From: Granulicella aggregans | Lineage (GTDB): Bacteria; Acidobacteriota; Terriglobia; Terriglobales; Acidobacteriaceae | Direction of reading: 5' to 3' | DNA: 64,000 nt | NCBI RefSeq assembly: GCF_014203275.1 | Contig: NZ_JACHIP010000002.1 | Location: forward strand, 558,001 to 622,000 | In this document: positions 53,604 through 60,711 of the stretch, in pieces | Position numbering within the stretch: the first letter of the stretch is position 1 | How the letters are laid out: the number at the start of each line of letters is the position of its first letter | Notes under the pieces: generated by a model | Database searches by the model: none | Told to the model about the DNA's origin: nothing | Seen by the model: the letters and a program-made list of their open reading frames with translations, nothing else | Program-made: the position numbers and the translations under genes

Positions 53604-53812
53604 ATCTGACTAACCCTCTTAGGCACGTTTCGGAACACCCGATTGTAAATCTCGTGCGCCATCTCGACGGATTCATCTATCGCCGCGCTCGTCGGCACCA
53701 CCCTGATGTTGACTTGCTTCTCACGGGCGAGCCGTATGCCCGCGATGAGGCATGAGCCGAGATAGACCATATTGCGATTGAGGCGGGGCAAGTGCGCATC
53801 GGGGTCAAACAT
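53600..53812 (-). CDS. Small island protein (70 aa)
   Basis: ATG 53812 has AGAGG upstream; ATG 53770 has none. The product contains VYLGSCLIAGIRLAREKQVN and ESVEMAHEIYNRVFRNVPKR. It is coupled to the following membrane gene by a four-base overlap. Unknown function. Confidence 0.6.
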   Translation of the reverse strand: MFDPDAHLPRLNRNMVYLGSCLIAGIRLAREKQVNIRVVPTSAAIDESVEMAHEIYNRVFRNVPKRVSQI

Positions 53813-54080
53813 TAGGACCTCTGGCGGGCGGGGATTCCAGCGGCATCTAGGAGCAACATATGCGTCCCGACCACGTCCGGGGTGTATGCTCGCTCCCCGC
53901 CCATGCCTGGATAATAGGCGAATACAAGGCGAATGTCATCCAAAGTTTGGTGCGCTAAACGTACTTCTTATCGGTACCTGCTATTTGTACTCTATAGCGC
54001 TTAGAATCAATTGTTTGCCCCCCGAGCAAAGAGTGCGTTACTGTTGCCCAGAGGCCCAATCCGCATAGCAGACAAGTCAC
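53813..54080. promoter_or_regulatory. Divergent intergenic region
   Basis: 268 bases between the minus-strand SRAP operon and the HTH gene. It has a direct repeat (AGGCGAAT at about 53917 and 53929) and an AT-rich stretch with TTGTACTCTATAG near 53985. Probably promoters controlled by the HTH protein; no gene is seen. Confidence 0.35.
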
Positions 54081-54302
54081 ATGCTCACCAACGTGTCCAT
54101 CCCCGATAAGCAAGCCTTCACCGTCCGCGAGGTCGCAGCGATGACGGGCTTCTCCCCGCAGACCGTTACGCGCCTCTTTGAACATGAACGGGGAACGCTC
54201 ATCATTTCTCGGCCAACCTCCAACCGGAAGCGGCGCTATCGCTGTATTCGCATCCCCGTCGGCGTTTACGAACGCGTCATCCGGGGTTTGACCGTGAAGT
54301 AG
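54081..54302 (+). CDS. Excisionase-like helix-turn-helix protein (73 aa)
   Basis: The product contains FTVREVAAMTGFSPQTVTRL then FEHERGTLIISRPTSNRKRR, a MerR/HTH_17-type DNA-binding fold like small Xis proteins. It may regulate the adjacent divergent operon or help excision. The ribosome site is weak. Confidence 0.68.
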   Translation: MLTNVSIPDKQAFTVREVAAMTGFSPQTVTRLFEHERGTLIISRPTSNRKRRYRCIRIPVGVYERVIRGLTVK

Positions 54303-54445
54303 CCTAGGCGCTGTTCAACATCTCCGGCACTCACCCAATCGTGTAAGTCGAAATAGAACTTTCGGAAGATGCGGTCCCCGCTCAAAGTGCGGGAAGATGG
54401 CATTTCCATTAGTGCGGCCTGTGGGCCACTCATGCAGAGGAGCGT

Positions 54446-54751
54446 ATGCCTGTCATCATTGACTACCGGATGAAACTTGACGGCGCACCTTTGGAGGGTG
54501 CGGTTGAGTTTACTGGCGATATCTTACCGAAGCCCGGCGACTCATTCAGGTTGACGGTCGGCGACCGCAAGCTCAATACGGTCGTCGCCGAAGCCGGAGA
54601 ACTATCTCCATACAGAGGAAGGCTTCACCTCCGGGTAAGGTTCAAGGATTATCCGGTTAGGGGACTTCGAAGAGCAATCCAATTGCTGGTGTCTGCTCTC
54701 ACGTCGAACGACCGGGTGACTCCGAGCCGTCAGCGGCGCGAAAACCGATAG
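54446..54751 (+). CDS. Island protein of unknown function (101 aa)
   Basis: GAGGAG lies three bases before ATG 54446. The N-terminal half looks beta-rich (VEFTGDILPKPGDSFRLTVG), with a basic C-terminal helix (DYPVRGLRRAIQLLVSALTS). No family is recognised. Confidence 0.55.
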   Translation: MPVIIDYRMKLDGAPLEGAVEFTGDILPKPGDSFRLTVGDRKLNTVVAEAGELSPYRGRLHLRVRFKDYPVRGLRRAIQLLVSALTSNDRVTPSRQRRENR

Positions 54752-55086
54752 GCTTTTCGGTCGCAGCTAGTGCAACGCCAAGGGAAGAGGTTGAGCGCTC
54801 GCATAATTGCGTCTATCCAGCCTCTCCGTTGCTGTCGTATGAGCGCGCCGCCTTTGCATGAGCAATTCATCGCCATCATCCTATCCGTGCAGGTTCGAGA
54901 CCGGCAAACCGTTGCTTCCTTGGATGCAATCTTGAAATTGCACTCTCGTCTAGGTGGTTTGACCGCATGGATTATGTCGGCTACCAGCGAAATTTCGATA
55001 AGCTAGAGCAGAAGGCGAAGACCTTCATCTCTCACACAATGGCTTCTCATCGGCCACTCTTCGGGGTGGCCACTTTTCTGCAAACT
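54752..55086. other. Stretch without a supported gene
   Basis: Weak frames exist (54839-55006; 54967 onward) but have no ribosome sites, and the second runs antisense to the small gene at 55087. No RNA or repeat structure was found. Confidence 0.4.
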
Positions 55087-55314
55087 TTAGCCAGCCTGAG
55101 CGTTTTCGCTGCAGTTGTCGCAACCGCCGTAATGTTCCGCCATTGCCATGTACGCCGTCGTTAGCTCCGTGAGCCGGTCGCCAGGCTCTTCGGTGCCGAG
55201 GCGGTAGACGGCCTCTCCAGCGGATATCAGAAAAGCTTGGGCGAGTTCCATACCTTTGTCGCAAGCTGGTATCTCGTCCATGTTCCAGAGCTTGAGGAGG
55301 GCTTCACGGTGCAT
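55087..55314 (-). CDS. Small protein ending in HY-x2-CDNC (75 aa)
   Basis: Paralogue of the 51766 product: MDEIPACDKGMELAQAFLIS near the start and MAEHYGGCDNCSENAQAG at the end. The conserved Cys early in the chain plus His-Tyr-x2-Cys-Asp-Asn-Cys at the end point to a shared metal-binding or redox site. Start ATG 55314 has only a weak ribosome site. Confidence 0.58.
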   Translation of the reverse strand: MHREALLKLWNMDEIPACDKGMELAQAFLISAGEAVYRLGTEEPGDRLTELTTAYMAMAEHYGGCDNCSENAQAG

Positions 55315-55403
55315 CCGCCGATTCTAGTCCTAGAGGTAGGAGTCTCGGAGCGCAAGTCGAACTTGGCAGCGTCAGTTGGGGAGAGATGGCACGGAGAGGT
55401 ACT

Positions 55404-55670
55404 TCAGGTGTTGCGCAAGACCGTTTGAGGCACAGCAACTCTTTGGCCGGTTTCGCCCAAAACTGCGAGCCCGGACAGTAGCAGCGTGAGTTGTTCGTAG
55501 GGAATTCCGTCCAAGGCACTTTCGACTAGTGAGAGTTCATCATAGAGTTCGGCAAGATGCGAATACCTGCCTCCACTGTCGGATGAAGTATCCGCGCCAC
55601 CTTCGAATGCGAGTAAGGCAATAAGTTGCTTTCGTTGTGTTGCAAGAAAGATTGCATGAGCCCTTGTCAT
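55404..55670 (-). CDS. Small helical island protein (88 aa)
   Basis: Start ATG 55670 with AGGG upstream. The product is helical (HAIFLATQRKQLIALLAFEG, AELYDELSLVESALDGIPYE). No domain is recognised; codon pattern is consistent with a gene. Confidence 0.48.
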   Translation of the reverse strand: MTRAHAIFLATQRKQLIALLAFEGGADTSSDSGGRYSHLAELYDELSLVESALDGIPYEQLTLLLSGLAVLGETGQRVAVPQTVLRNT

Positions 55671-55827
55671 TGGCAGACCCTAGCATTCTCAAATAAGCAC
55701 CCACGACCAAAAACAAGGTTTAGTGGAATCCGTCGTAACTGGCGAGAGGTATCTGTCGGATCAAGTTTCGAGTACCGGCGAACGATCGAAGAAGCGCGGC
55801 TTTGGTGACAACGTTTGCGATCGTGAT

Positions 55828-56067
55828 CTAGCAGCCAAACTTTAGCCGGTGGTATTGATCTGGCGTGAGGGTCAAGACGACCGGGCTGGGAAGCCGCGAG
55901 GCCGAGGCGTATTCGACGGCTTTCAGGATGTCGAAGAGTTTGGTCTCCTCGCGGTCCTTTACTGACGAGGAGGCCGGCACGTTCTGGCTTGAACAGAACG
56001 GGGCCAAGACTTCCAATTGGGCGAAGTTCGCGAGCCGGGGACATGCTGTCGCTTGGGAGTTCGGCAC
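55828..56067 (-). CDS. Possible small island protein (79 aa)
   Basis: GTG 56067 or TTG 56070 as start, with GGCGG nearby. The C-terminal part (LFDILKAVEYASASRLPSPV, VLTLTPDQYHRLKFGC) looks protein-like; the N-terminus does not. An overlapping plus-strand frame exists but is less convincing. Confidence 0.4.
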   Translation of the reverse strand: MPNSQATACPRLANFAQLEVLAPFCSSQNVPASSSVKDREETKLFDILKAVEYASASRLPSPVVLTLTPDQYHRLKFGC

Positions 56068-56206
56068 CAACCGCCGTTACACGGGGCGGATGCTGTTCTA
56101 TCAGATTTCTCTTAGGGCACGCACGGGAAGAAGCCGATCTTTGCCGCCTATCGTTCAGAGGTTCAGATTCGCTTTGGGCTCTCCCGGACTGGGCCGGGAG
56201 GCGAAC

Positions 56207-56458
56207 CTAGGCTTCCACAAGTAGCCGTGGGTTCGGAGCGAACGGGAGCGAAAGAGAAAAGTCGCGACGATTCTCCACGCGCTTGGTGAAGTCGATGATC
56301 GTCACGCCCACAACCTCATCGGTCCCCATATCGCGCCGGAAAACAAGGCCATCGGGCCCCTCTTCGCTGAACGCGCTGGTGGGCTCGCCTATGGATAGAT
56401 ACAATACATCGCCCACTGCGTCGTACTTTACCTTCAATTCCGCTTTACGTTCATCCAT
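56207..56458 (-). CDS. DUF2283 protein (candidate antitoxin partner)
   Basis: 83 residues with the DUF2283 pattern: KVKYDAVGDVLYLSIG, then GLVFRRDMGTDEVVGVTIID. It overlaps the end of the upstream nuclease-like gene by 25 bases. DUF2283 genes are often found next to small RelE/BECR-type toxins, so an antitoxin role is plausible but unproven here. Confidence 0.75.
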   Translation of the reverse strand: MDERKAELKVKYDAVGDVLYLSIGEPTSAFSEEGPDGLVFRRDMGTDEVVGVTIIDFTKRVENRRDFSLSLPFAPNPRLLVEA

Positions 56459-56850
56459 ACGATTTCACCATGCTCTCTAATGGTTTTCACTAGGAAAGCT
56501 GTCTTTACCGCCCCGCGCCTTTCGTTCTCGACACGCCTGACTACCGCGTTAATGTATATATCCTGCGCGTGCTTGAAACTGCGATCCGTCAACCGATAGT
56601 AATAGTGCGTCTCCGAATCGGGAGTTTCACGTTGAATCACTTGCGGGGTGCTCAATGTAGCACGTAAGCGTTCAAGATGCTCGACCATTTCAGGATGCCC
56701 GTCTGTGATGTGCGCCCATCTCTCCGAATCAAGCACCAAGTCGTACCCCTCTGGATCAAGGACGGTGAAGATTACAACTGGAATTCTCTCTCCATCCCCG
56801 GGAAATCGCCTTAGCACTTCCGAGGTACTGCTCTGCTCCGGATTGTCCAT
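56434..56850 (-). CDS. Putative BECR-fold nuclease (toxin-like)
   Basis: 138 residues from ATG 56850 (GGAG four bases upstream); a longer start at 56949 lacks a ribosome site. The core LVLDSERWAHITDGHPEMVE followed by LERLRATLSTPQVIQRETPD, and later THYYYRLTDRSF, resembles phage-associated Barnase/EndoU/ColicinE5/RelE-like nucleases, where the His of 'HI..HPE' is conserved. The gene order nuclease-DUF2283 with overlap fits a toxin-antitoxin pair stabilising the island near attR. Assignment by motif only. Confidence 0.6.
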   Translation of the reverse strand: MDNPEQSSTSEVLRRFPGDGERIPVVIFTVLDPEGYDLVLDSERWAHITDGHPEMVEHLERLRATLSTPQVIQRETPDSETHYYYRLTDRSFKHAQDIYINAVVRRVENERRGAVKTAFLVKTIREHGEIVWMNVKRN

Positions 56851-57176
56851 GTTGCTCCGCGCCGTTCCCGACAAGTCTTCCAGACTCAAATCTTTAGACG
56901 CCAAAATCTGAATTTCGACGCAAGTCCGCTTTCGCAGCGCGGAAACCATAGATTCTATGTCGTTAAGGGATTATGAACTAACGGTGTATCCTTGTACAGT
57001 CAAAACAGGCGGATACCGCCGGCTAGCTACGTAACGGTTAGACGACTTTAGCCACGACTTCGCGAATGCTGTATTCATAACAAGCAACGTAACAACTGAG
57101 CCTAATTGGGGCATACTGAGACCAGTCCAGAAGTCGGGAAACCGCTGAAAACACTGGTTTTGGTTGGCTGACCGTC

Positions 57177-57223
57177 AATCAGTAGGTCAGCGGTTCAACT
57201 CCGCTCATCGGCTCCATTTCTTT
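57177..57223 (+). repeat. attR: right attachment repeat
   Basis: Exact 47-base copy of 39581-39627 (3' half of tRNA-Thr plus TTTCTTT), without the 5' half of the tRNA. Chromosomal genes resume beyond it. Confidence 0.93.
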
Positions 57224-57268
57224 CATCAATTCCGGATGCACTCCGGAAGCATCTGTGGGAGCTTCAGA

Positions 57269-57703
57269 CTAATCCGCTGCCTGCCGGAGCCACCCCTCCA
57301 TCTGTTCATGTCCCACCAAGCCTGCCTGCTGAAACACCATCTTCCCGCCCCGTATCACCGCGAAGTTTGGAATTCCGCGCACCTGGTAGCGCGCGGCTAG
57401 TTCCGGATTCGCCTCCGTATCCACCTTCAGTACAACCGCCTTCCCGGCCATGTCCGCTGCTGTCTTTGCCACCTCCGGGGCGGCCGCCCGGCAAGGCCCG
57501 CACCACTCTGCCCAAAAGTCCACGAGGATAGGTACTGTAGCGTCCGCCACTACCTCGTCAAACAATTCAGTCCCAGCAGCCACCGGTTCCGCCAGCGCCG
57601 GCAGGGGACTCTTACATGCCCCGCACCGCCCCGTATACGCCAGGTGCTTGGCCGCGACGCGATTCTTTTGCCCACACTGCTCACAAGTCCTAACCACCGG
57701 CAT
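57269..57703 (-). CDS. trxC: Thioredoxin 2 type (zinc-finger thioredoxin)
   Basis: 144 residues with an N-terminal zinc-binding module (CEQC ... CGAC) followed by a thioredoxin domain with the active site WAEWCGPCRAAAPE and the cis-Pro loop RGIPNFAVI. Cytoplasmic disulfide reductase of the TrxC type. AGGTGAG precedes ATG 57703. First chromosomal gene right of the island. Confidence 0.9.
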   Translation of the reverse strand: MPVVRTCEQCGQKNRVAAKHLAYTGRCGACKSPLPALAEPVAAGTELFDEVVADATVPILVDFWAEWCGPCRAAAPEVAKTAADMAGKAVVLKVDTEANPELAARYQVRGIPNFAVIRGGKMVFQQAGLVGHEQMEGWLRQAAD

Positions 57704-57827
57704 AGCTCACCTCTGGATTATCAGATGCTAGCGCAGTCCATCCCGCACTTTGTGCGTCATCCTCGAGGGGGATCTGAGTTCAGGAGCGGGTTCGAAGTGA
57801 TGGGCCGCAAAAATCTCGATGGCAGAC

Positions 57828-57856
57828 GGCGGGCTGGGATGCTCTCCCAGACCGCC
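57828..57856. terminator. Strong hairpin downstream of rsr
   Basis: GGCGG-GC-TGGGA / TCCCA-GA-CCGCC around a TGCTC loop, 16 bases past the rsr stop. On the minus strand an ATTTTTG run follows 17 bases later, so it is a weak intrinsic terminator or a 3'-end-stabilising hairpin. Confidence 0.45.
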
Positions 57857-57872
57857 TACCCTGCTTTGCCTA

Positions 57873-59177
57873 TCACCGTTCCAGCGCACGGATGTACTCA
57901 ATGACGGCCTCGCTCCAGCCGTCAATGTGCGCCCATGCTCCGTAGCCCACACCGTTCCTGGCGCTGGCAACGTTGATCATGTATCCCCTGCCCTTCGGCG
58001 CGGGAAAGCGATCGTGCGACTGCTCGTCGGTGACAACGACGATTCGATCAAACTCTTCCTTGATCGAATCGAGCGCCGCTCCCAGTCGGGTCCCGCCATG
58101 CCGCAGACTAGACTCCATCGCATCCCGAAGCGCAAATCCGCGTCGCGCCGGAATGAGCTTCGTGTCATCCGAGAAGGTGTAGACGCTGACCTTTTCCGCG
58201 ATCTCGCGCAGCAGCACCGCCAGTCCATACGCCGCGTCGGTCCGCAGCATCTCAGATCTACGCGACAGCGGCGCAACCATCGACCCGGAGACATCAACCA
58301 GGACGACGGTGTGGCCCGCCAGCCGCTCACGATCGGCGACTGAGCGGAACATCGCCCGCTCCAGCTCTGGCTCCCACTGCGGCGCATAACGCGCAGCAGC
58401 GAGGAAGCGAAACGGAAGCACCCGCTCGGTCTTCATCGCATCCAGCGCAGACACGACCAGCCCCTCAGCGACACCCGCATCCTTCATGTTGCGAAGGTTG
58501 CGCAGCAGAGCAAGAGCCCCAAGCTTGCGTTCTGAAAGCAGACGCGTCCAGTGCTCCTGCTTGTTCCCGCCAGACGAGAGTGCTACCTCCCAGGTGTCAG
58601 GGGTTGCGAGCTCGTTATCGACCAGCCGCTTCCATACCGCAGCCTGCTCGGCATCACGAGGCTTCGCGTGGCAGAGGAACAGCACGTCCCGCAGCCGAAC
58701 CGCGCCTGCCCGATCGTACTTGGCGAGCGCATACTCATCGAACTTCGGGAACGCAGCCGCGAGGCCCTTCTTTACTTGTCCCGACAGCGGCGCACGTCCG
58801 TCCTTCCAGTAGATCGCGACGAACTCCGCGAGCTCATCCGCACGCTGGATCACGCGAGTCATGGTCTCTGCCACCAGCGCACGGTGCGTCGCATGACGCG
58901 CCATCTCGCGCACCAGCAGCAGAGGGACGTGGCGCAGCTTCATCGCCGTTCGTGCCTCTACGGCGAGTGCCGCAACCTTCTCGGCTTCGACCTTCGGCAC
59001 CAGTTCGCGGATGCGACCGGCGATCGAGACTCCATCCTCGTAGAACTCATCCTCCCACAGCATGCACGCCAGCACACTACGGCGCAGCGCCAACTCGGGA
59101 GGAACCACAACCGCAGGAGCTCCCTCGTGCGTCCGTGGTCGCACCAAGTGGCTTAGCTTTAACATGTTCAGCTTCAT
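57873..59177 (-). CDS. rsr: Ro60-related protein Rsr (TROVE plus vWA domains)
   Basis: 434 residues from ATG 59177 (GGAGG six bases upstream; GTG 59180 adds one residue). The N-terminal two thirds are the HEAT-like TROVE ring (RRSVLACMLWEDEFYEDGVS, VPLLLVREMARHATHRALVA, ALLRNLRNMKDAGVAEGLVV). The C-terminal third is a von Willebrand A domain with an intact MIDAS motif VVLVDVSGSM and later VVVTDEQSHD. Ro proteins are rings that bind misfolded RNA in the pore and Y RNAs on the rim, and in bacteria tether PNPase for RNA decay. Five Y-RNA-like genes lie directly upstream on the same strand. Confidence 0.93.
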   Translation of the reverse strand: MKLNMLKLSHLVRPRTHEGAPAVVVPPELALRRSVLACMLWEDEFYEDGVSIAGRIRELVPKVEAEKVAALAVEARTAMKLRHVPLLLVREMARHATHRALVAETMTRVIQRADELAEFVAIYWKDGRAPLSGQVKKGLAAAFPKFDEYALAKYDRAGAVRLRDVLFLCHAKPRDAEQAAVWKRLVDNELATPDTWEVALSSGGNKQEHWTRLLSERKLGALALLRNLRNMKDAGVAEGLVVSALDAMKTERVLPFRFLAAARYAPQWEPELERAMFRSVADRERLAGHTVVLVDVSGSMVAPLSRRSEMLRTDAAYGLAVLLREIAEKVSVYTFSDDTKLIPARRGFALRDAMESSLRHGGTRLGAALDSIKEEFDRIVVVTDEQSHDRFPAPKGRGYMINVASARNGVGYGAWAHIDGWSEAVIEYIRALER

Positions 59178-59210
59178 CACGCACCTCCTCTCAAGGGCAC
59201 TTACTTAATT

Positions 59211-59347
59211 GCCGGGGAATATTTGAATGCGGAAGGACATTCACTCTGAGCTACATCAACTTTTCAGTTAATGGCAGGCTTCGAACCTGCGCCCTCCGTC
59301 ATCGCTGACGGCGCTCTACCGAAGTATCCGTACTCTGCGCCACCGGC
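59211..59347 (-). ncRNA. Y-RNA-like gene e (with partial tRNA-mimic module)
   Basis: Read on the minus strand: outer stem GCCGG/CCGGC, loop TGGCGCA, inner stem GAGTACGGA/TCCGCATTC, then TACTTC, returning loop ending TTCC. Inside are a CCGTCA-GCGA-TGACGG hairpin, a T-arm GCAGG-TTCGAAG-CCTGC, and a closed acceptor-like stem CATTAAC-TGAAAA-GTTGATG followed by TAGCTCAG. The 3' side of the D-arm is degenerate. T-arm before acceptor before D-side is the circularly permuted order of bacterial YrlA RNAs. It ends 33 bases before the rsr start. Confidence 0.78.
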
Positions 59348-59353
59348 GCTCGG

Positions 59354-59404
59354 TTATTCATCGTCTTCGTGGTAGTCATCGGAGTTGTCATCCTCTTCGA
59401 TGAC
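59354..59404 (-). other. In-frame acidic extension after the UGA of the 59405 gene
   Basis: Directly after the TGA the same frame reads VIEEDDNSDDYHEDDE and ends in TAA. An acidic tail of this kind is typical of real small proteins, so the TGA may be a recent nonsense change, be read through, or be a sequencing error. Confidence 0.5.
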
Positions 59405-59698
59405 TCAGACCGTAGTCTCTCCGAAGCCTGCACCGACCTTGAACCCGACCGGCTTGGGATTGCCCGCTGACACGTGAATCGCCAACTTCTGCATCTGTTG
59501 CCAGGTCGGCTTGTTCTTATCGTGGTAACTCGTGCACTCGTATATTCGGAATGGCACCAAGATATTTGGGTGGACGCCACTGCACATCGTCAACATCTCC
59601 GACTCCCGGTAGCCCGTCATAATATGGGCGCTCGAGCATGTCCGGCATAACGATTCCGAACCTATGGGCGTTCCGCCCTTCACATATCCTTTGCTCAT
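59405..59698 (-). CDS. Small Cys-containing protein embedded in the Ro/Y-RNA locus
   Basis: 97 residues from ATG 59698. It has a CRTCSSAH motif, a later Cys in EMLTMCSGVHPN and a third cluster IYECTSYHDKNKP, suggesting a metal site, and a helix WQQMQKLAIHV. No family is recognised. It lies between two Y-RNA-like genes on the same strand and upstream of rsr, so it may be a dedicated partner. The reading frame continues in frame past the TGA for 16 acidic codons. Confidence 0.6.
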   Translation of the reverse strand: MSKGYVKGGTPIGSESLCRTCSSAHIMTGYRESEMLTMCSGVHPNILVPFRIYECTSYHDKNKPTWQQMQKLAIHVSAGNPKPVGFKVGAGFGETTV

Positions 59699-59741
59699 CT
59701 CAGTCTTACTTTCTAACCAGCCTGCAGCTGGAGGGTTAATT

Positions 59742-59871
59742 GGCCGGGGGAAAAGCGATAACAGAACGTAGGTGCTCTACCACTGAGCTACACGAACTTA
59801 CGTTCGCGACAGGATTCGAACCTGCGCCACCCGCTTAGTAGGCGAAGTAACTGTTATCTACGCCACCGGCC
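59742..59871 (-). ncRNA. Y-RNA-like gene d (YrlA type, tRNA mimic)
   Basis: Minus strand: outer stem GGCCGG/CCGGCC, loop TGGCGTA, inner stem GATAACAG/CTGTTATC, then TACTTC. The enclosed module reads T-arm GCAGG-TTCGAAT-CCTGT (59825-59809), acceptor strand CGCGAAC, loop GTAA, acceptor strand GTTCGTG (all seven pairs form), then D-arm GCTC-AGTGGTA-GAGC (59788-59774). This is a tRNA core in circularly permuted order, closed at the acceptor end, exactly the layout of bacterial YrlA RNAs that bind Rsr. About 130 nt. Confidence 0.88.
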
Positions 59872-59897
59872 AAAGTCGATAAGTTGTATGTGCGCAG

Positions 59898-60050
59898 ATC
59901 AGGGAACTATCGAGACAAGTCTCAGGGCGAGCGATCTACGGAACCTTGTGCTTCGAGGCAACGCCCCGTCCCGCAAAGCCTCTACTCCGGCAGAGATTCC
60001 GCTCTGCCCGTTAATTTCGGAGGAAGTAACTCGTCTCTATCACCACTGAT
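59898..60050 (-). ncRNA. Y-RNA-like gene c
   Basis: Minus strand: outer stem ATCAG/CTGAT, loop TGGTGATA, inner stem GAGACGAGT/ACTTGTCTC, then TACTTC, and a returning loop GATAGTTCC. The interior has hairpins GGCAGAG-N6-CTCTGCC and GAGGC...GCCTC but no T- or D-arm. It shares only the stem-loop framework with copies d and e, with different paired bases that still complement. About 153 nt. Confidence 0.72.
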
Positions 60051-60101
60051 TTACTCCTGCAAAGCCGCGAGTTCTACGACTGAGCAGGAGAGCGCATCTC
60101 T

Positions 60102-60187
60102 GTCAGGGAAAAATCCTGCATGGCAGATGGGGATCGAACCCAATCCTTGCGGATTTACCAGAAGTAGCCATACAGTACGCCACTGAC
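60102..60187 (-). ncRNA. Y-RNA-like gene b
   Basis: Minus strand: outer stem GTCAG/CTGAC, loop TGGCGTA, inner stem CTGTATGGC/GCCATGCAG (one G-U), then TACTTC, returning loop GATTTTTCC. The interior holds AATCC-GCAA-GGATT and a T-loop hairpin GGG-TTCGATC-CCC. There is no acceptor or D-arm, though a CTCCTGC...GCAGGAG hairpin containing GCTCAGTCGTAGAAC follows at 60054-60090. About 86 nt. Confidence 0.72.
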
Positions 60188-60196
60188 GGAGAGTTA

Positions 60197-60269
60197 GCTG
60201 AGGGATTGAGCGAGAACAGGGGCATTAGTCCTGTTACAGAGGAAGTACCTGTCCTCTTCGCCACTCAGC
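60197..60269 (-). ncRNA. Y-RNA-like gene a (minimal)
   Basis: Minus strand: outer stem GCTGAG/CTCAGC, loop TGGCGAA, inner stem GAGGACAGG/CCTGTTCTC (one G-U), then TACTTC, returning loop GCTCAATCC. The interior is a short loop with no tRNA-like module. It is the smallest copy (73 nt) and the first in transcription order. Confidence 0.7.
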
Positions 60270-60294
60270 GATTCTTGATTGTACGGTTGGGCAC

Positions 60295-60384
60295 GCGTAG
60301 GAACGTCCGTCTTACCGTAATGGCCAGGTGACCAGAAACGCCCGGTGATCGCCGCAGAGATAAATCATCTCCGGGGACCTACGC
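60295..60384 (-). ncRNA. Further structured element upstream of the Y-RNA array
   Basis: GCGTAGG (60384-60378) and CCTACGC (60301-60295) close a 90-base unit with internal GAGAT-GATTT-ATCTC and GGCGATCACC segments. It lacks the TGGYG/TACTTC signature, so it is not grouped with copies a-e. It could be a leader or a diverged RNA. Confidence 0.35.
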
Positions 60385-60488
60385 ATCGAATTTTGAAATG
60401 TCGATTTCATCGGGCTTGCTCCTACGCAGAGGTTACTTTCCCATAGCTACTAGAAAAATGCAAGTAGTTTTACAAAATATATTGCACA

Positions 60489-60502
60489 ATACTTCGAAGT
60501 AT
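60489..60502. promoter_or_regulatory. 14-bp palindrome between the two RNA clusters
   Basis: ATACTTCGAAGTAT is perfectly palindromic, in the AT-rich stretch from which the Y-RNA array (minus) and the tRNA array leader (plus) diverge. Candidate shared operator. Confidence 0.4.
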
Positions 60503-60675
60503 GCGAAGGTACTTGAGCGGGATGCTGTCTGACCTAGCTCCAGCAATTCTTTGAGGCCCACCATGAAGTTTATATTTTCCAGTTCGCGCCCGTATCTCTC
60601 CTCACTCGATAGCCTGAGTGCGAGTCGGCGTGTTCTGGACCAACCGTAACCAAGGGATGATCCGAAAGCACACCG

Positions 60676-60703
60676 ACCCGCTCAAATGAGCGGGTTTTGT
60701 TTT
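60676..60703 (+). terminator. Rho-independent terminator or attenuator
   Basis: ACCCGCTCA / TGAGCGGGT stem (9 bp) followed by TTTGTTTT. GAGCGGG also occurs upstream at 60515-60521 and could pair with CCCGCTC instead, so an attenuator ahead of the tRNA array is conceivable. Confidence 0.75.
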
Positions 60704-60711
60704 GCTCCATT

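Noticed and set aside
54967..55164. Plus-strand frame beginning MDYVGYQRNF
   Set aside because: The beginning looks protein-like, but the frame then runs antisense to the conserved CDNC protein and has no ribosome site.
57828..57856. Hairpin after rsr considered as a sixth Y RNA
   Set aside because: It lacks the TGGYG loop and TACTTC motif and has a simple terminator-like stem.
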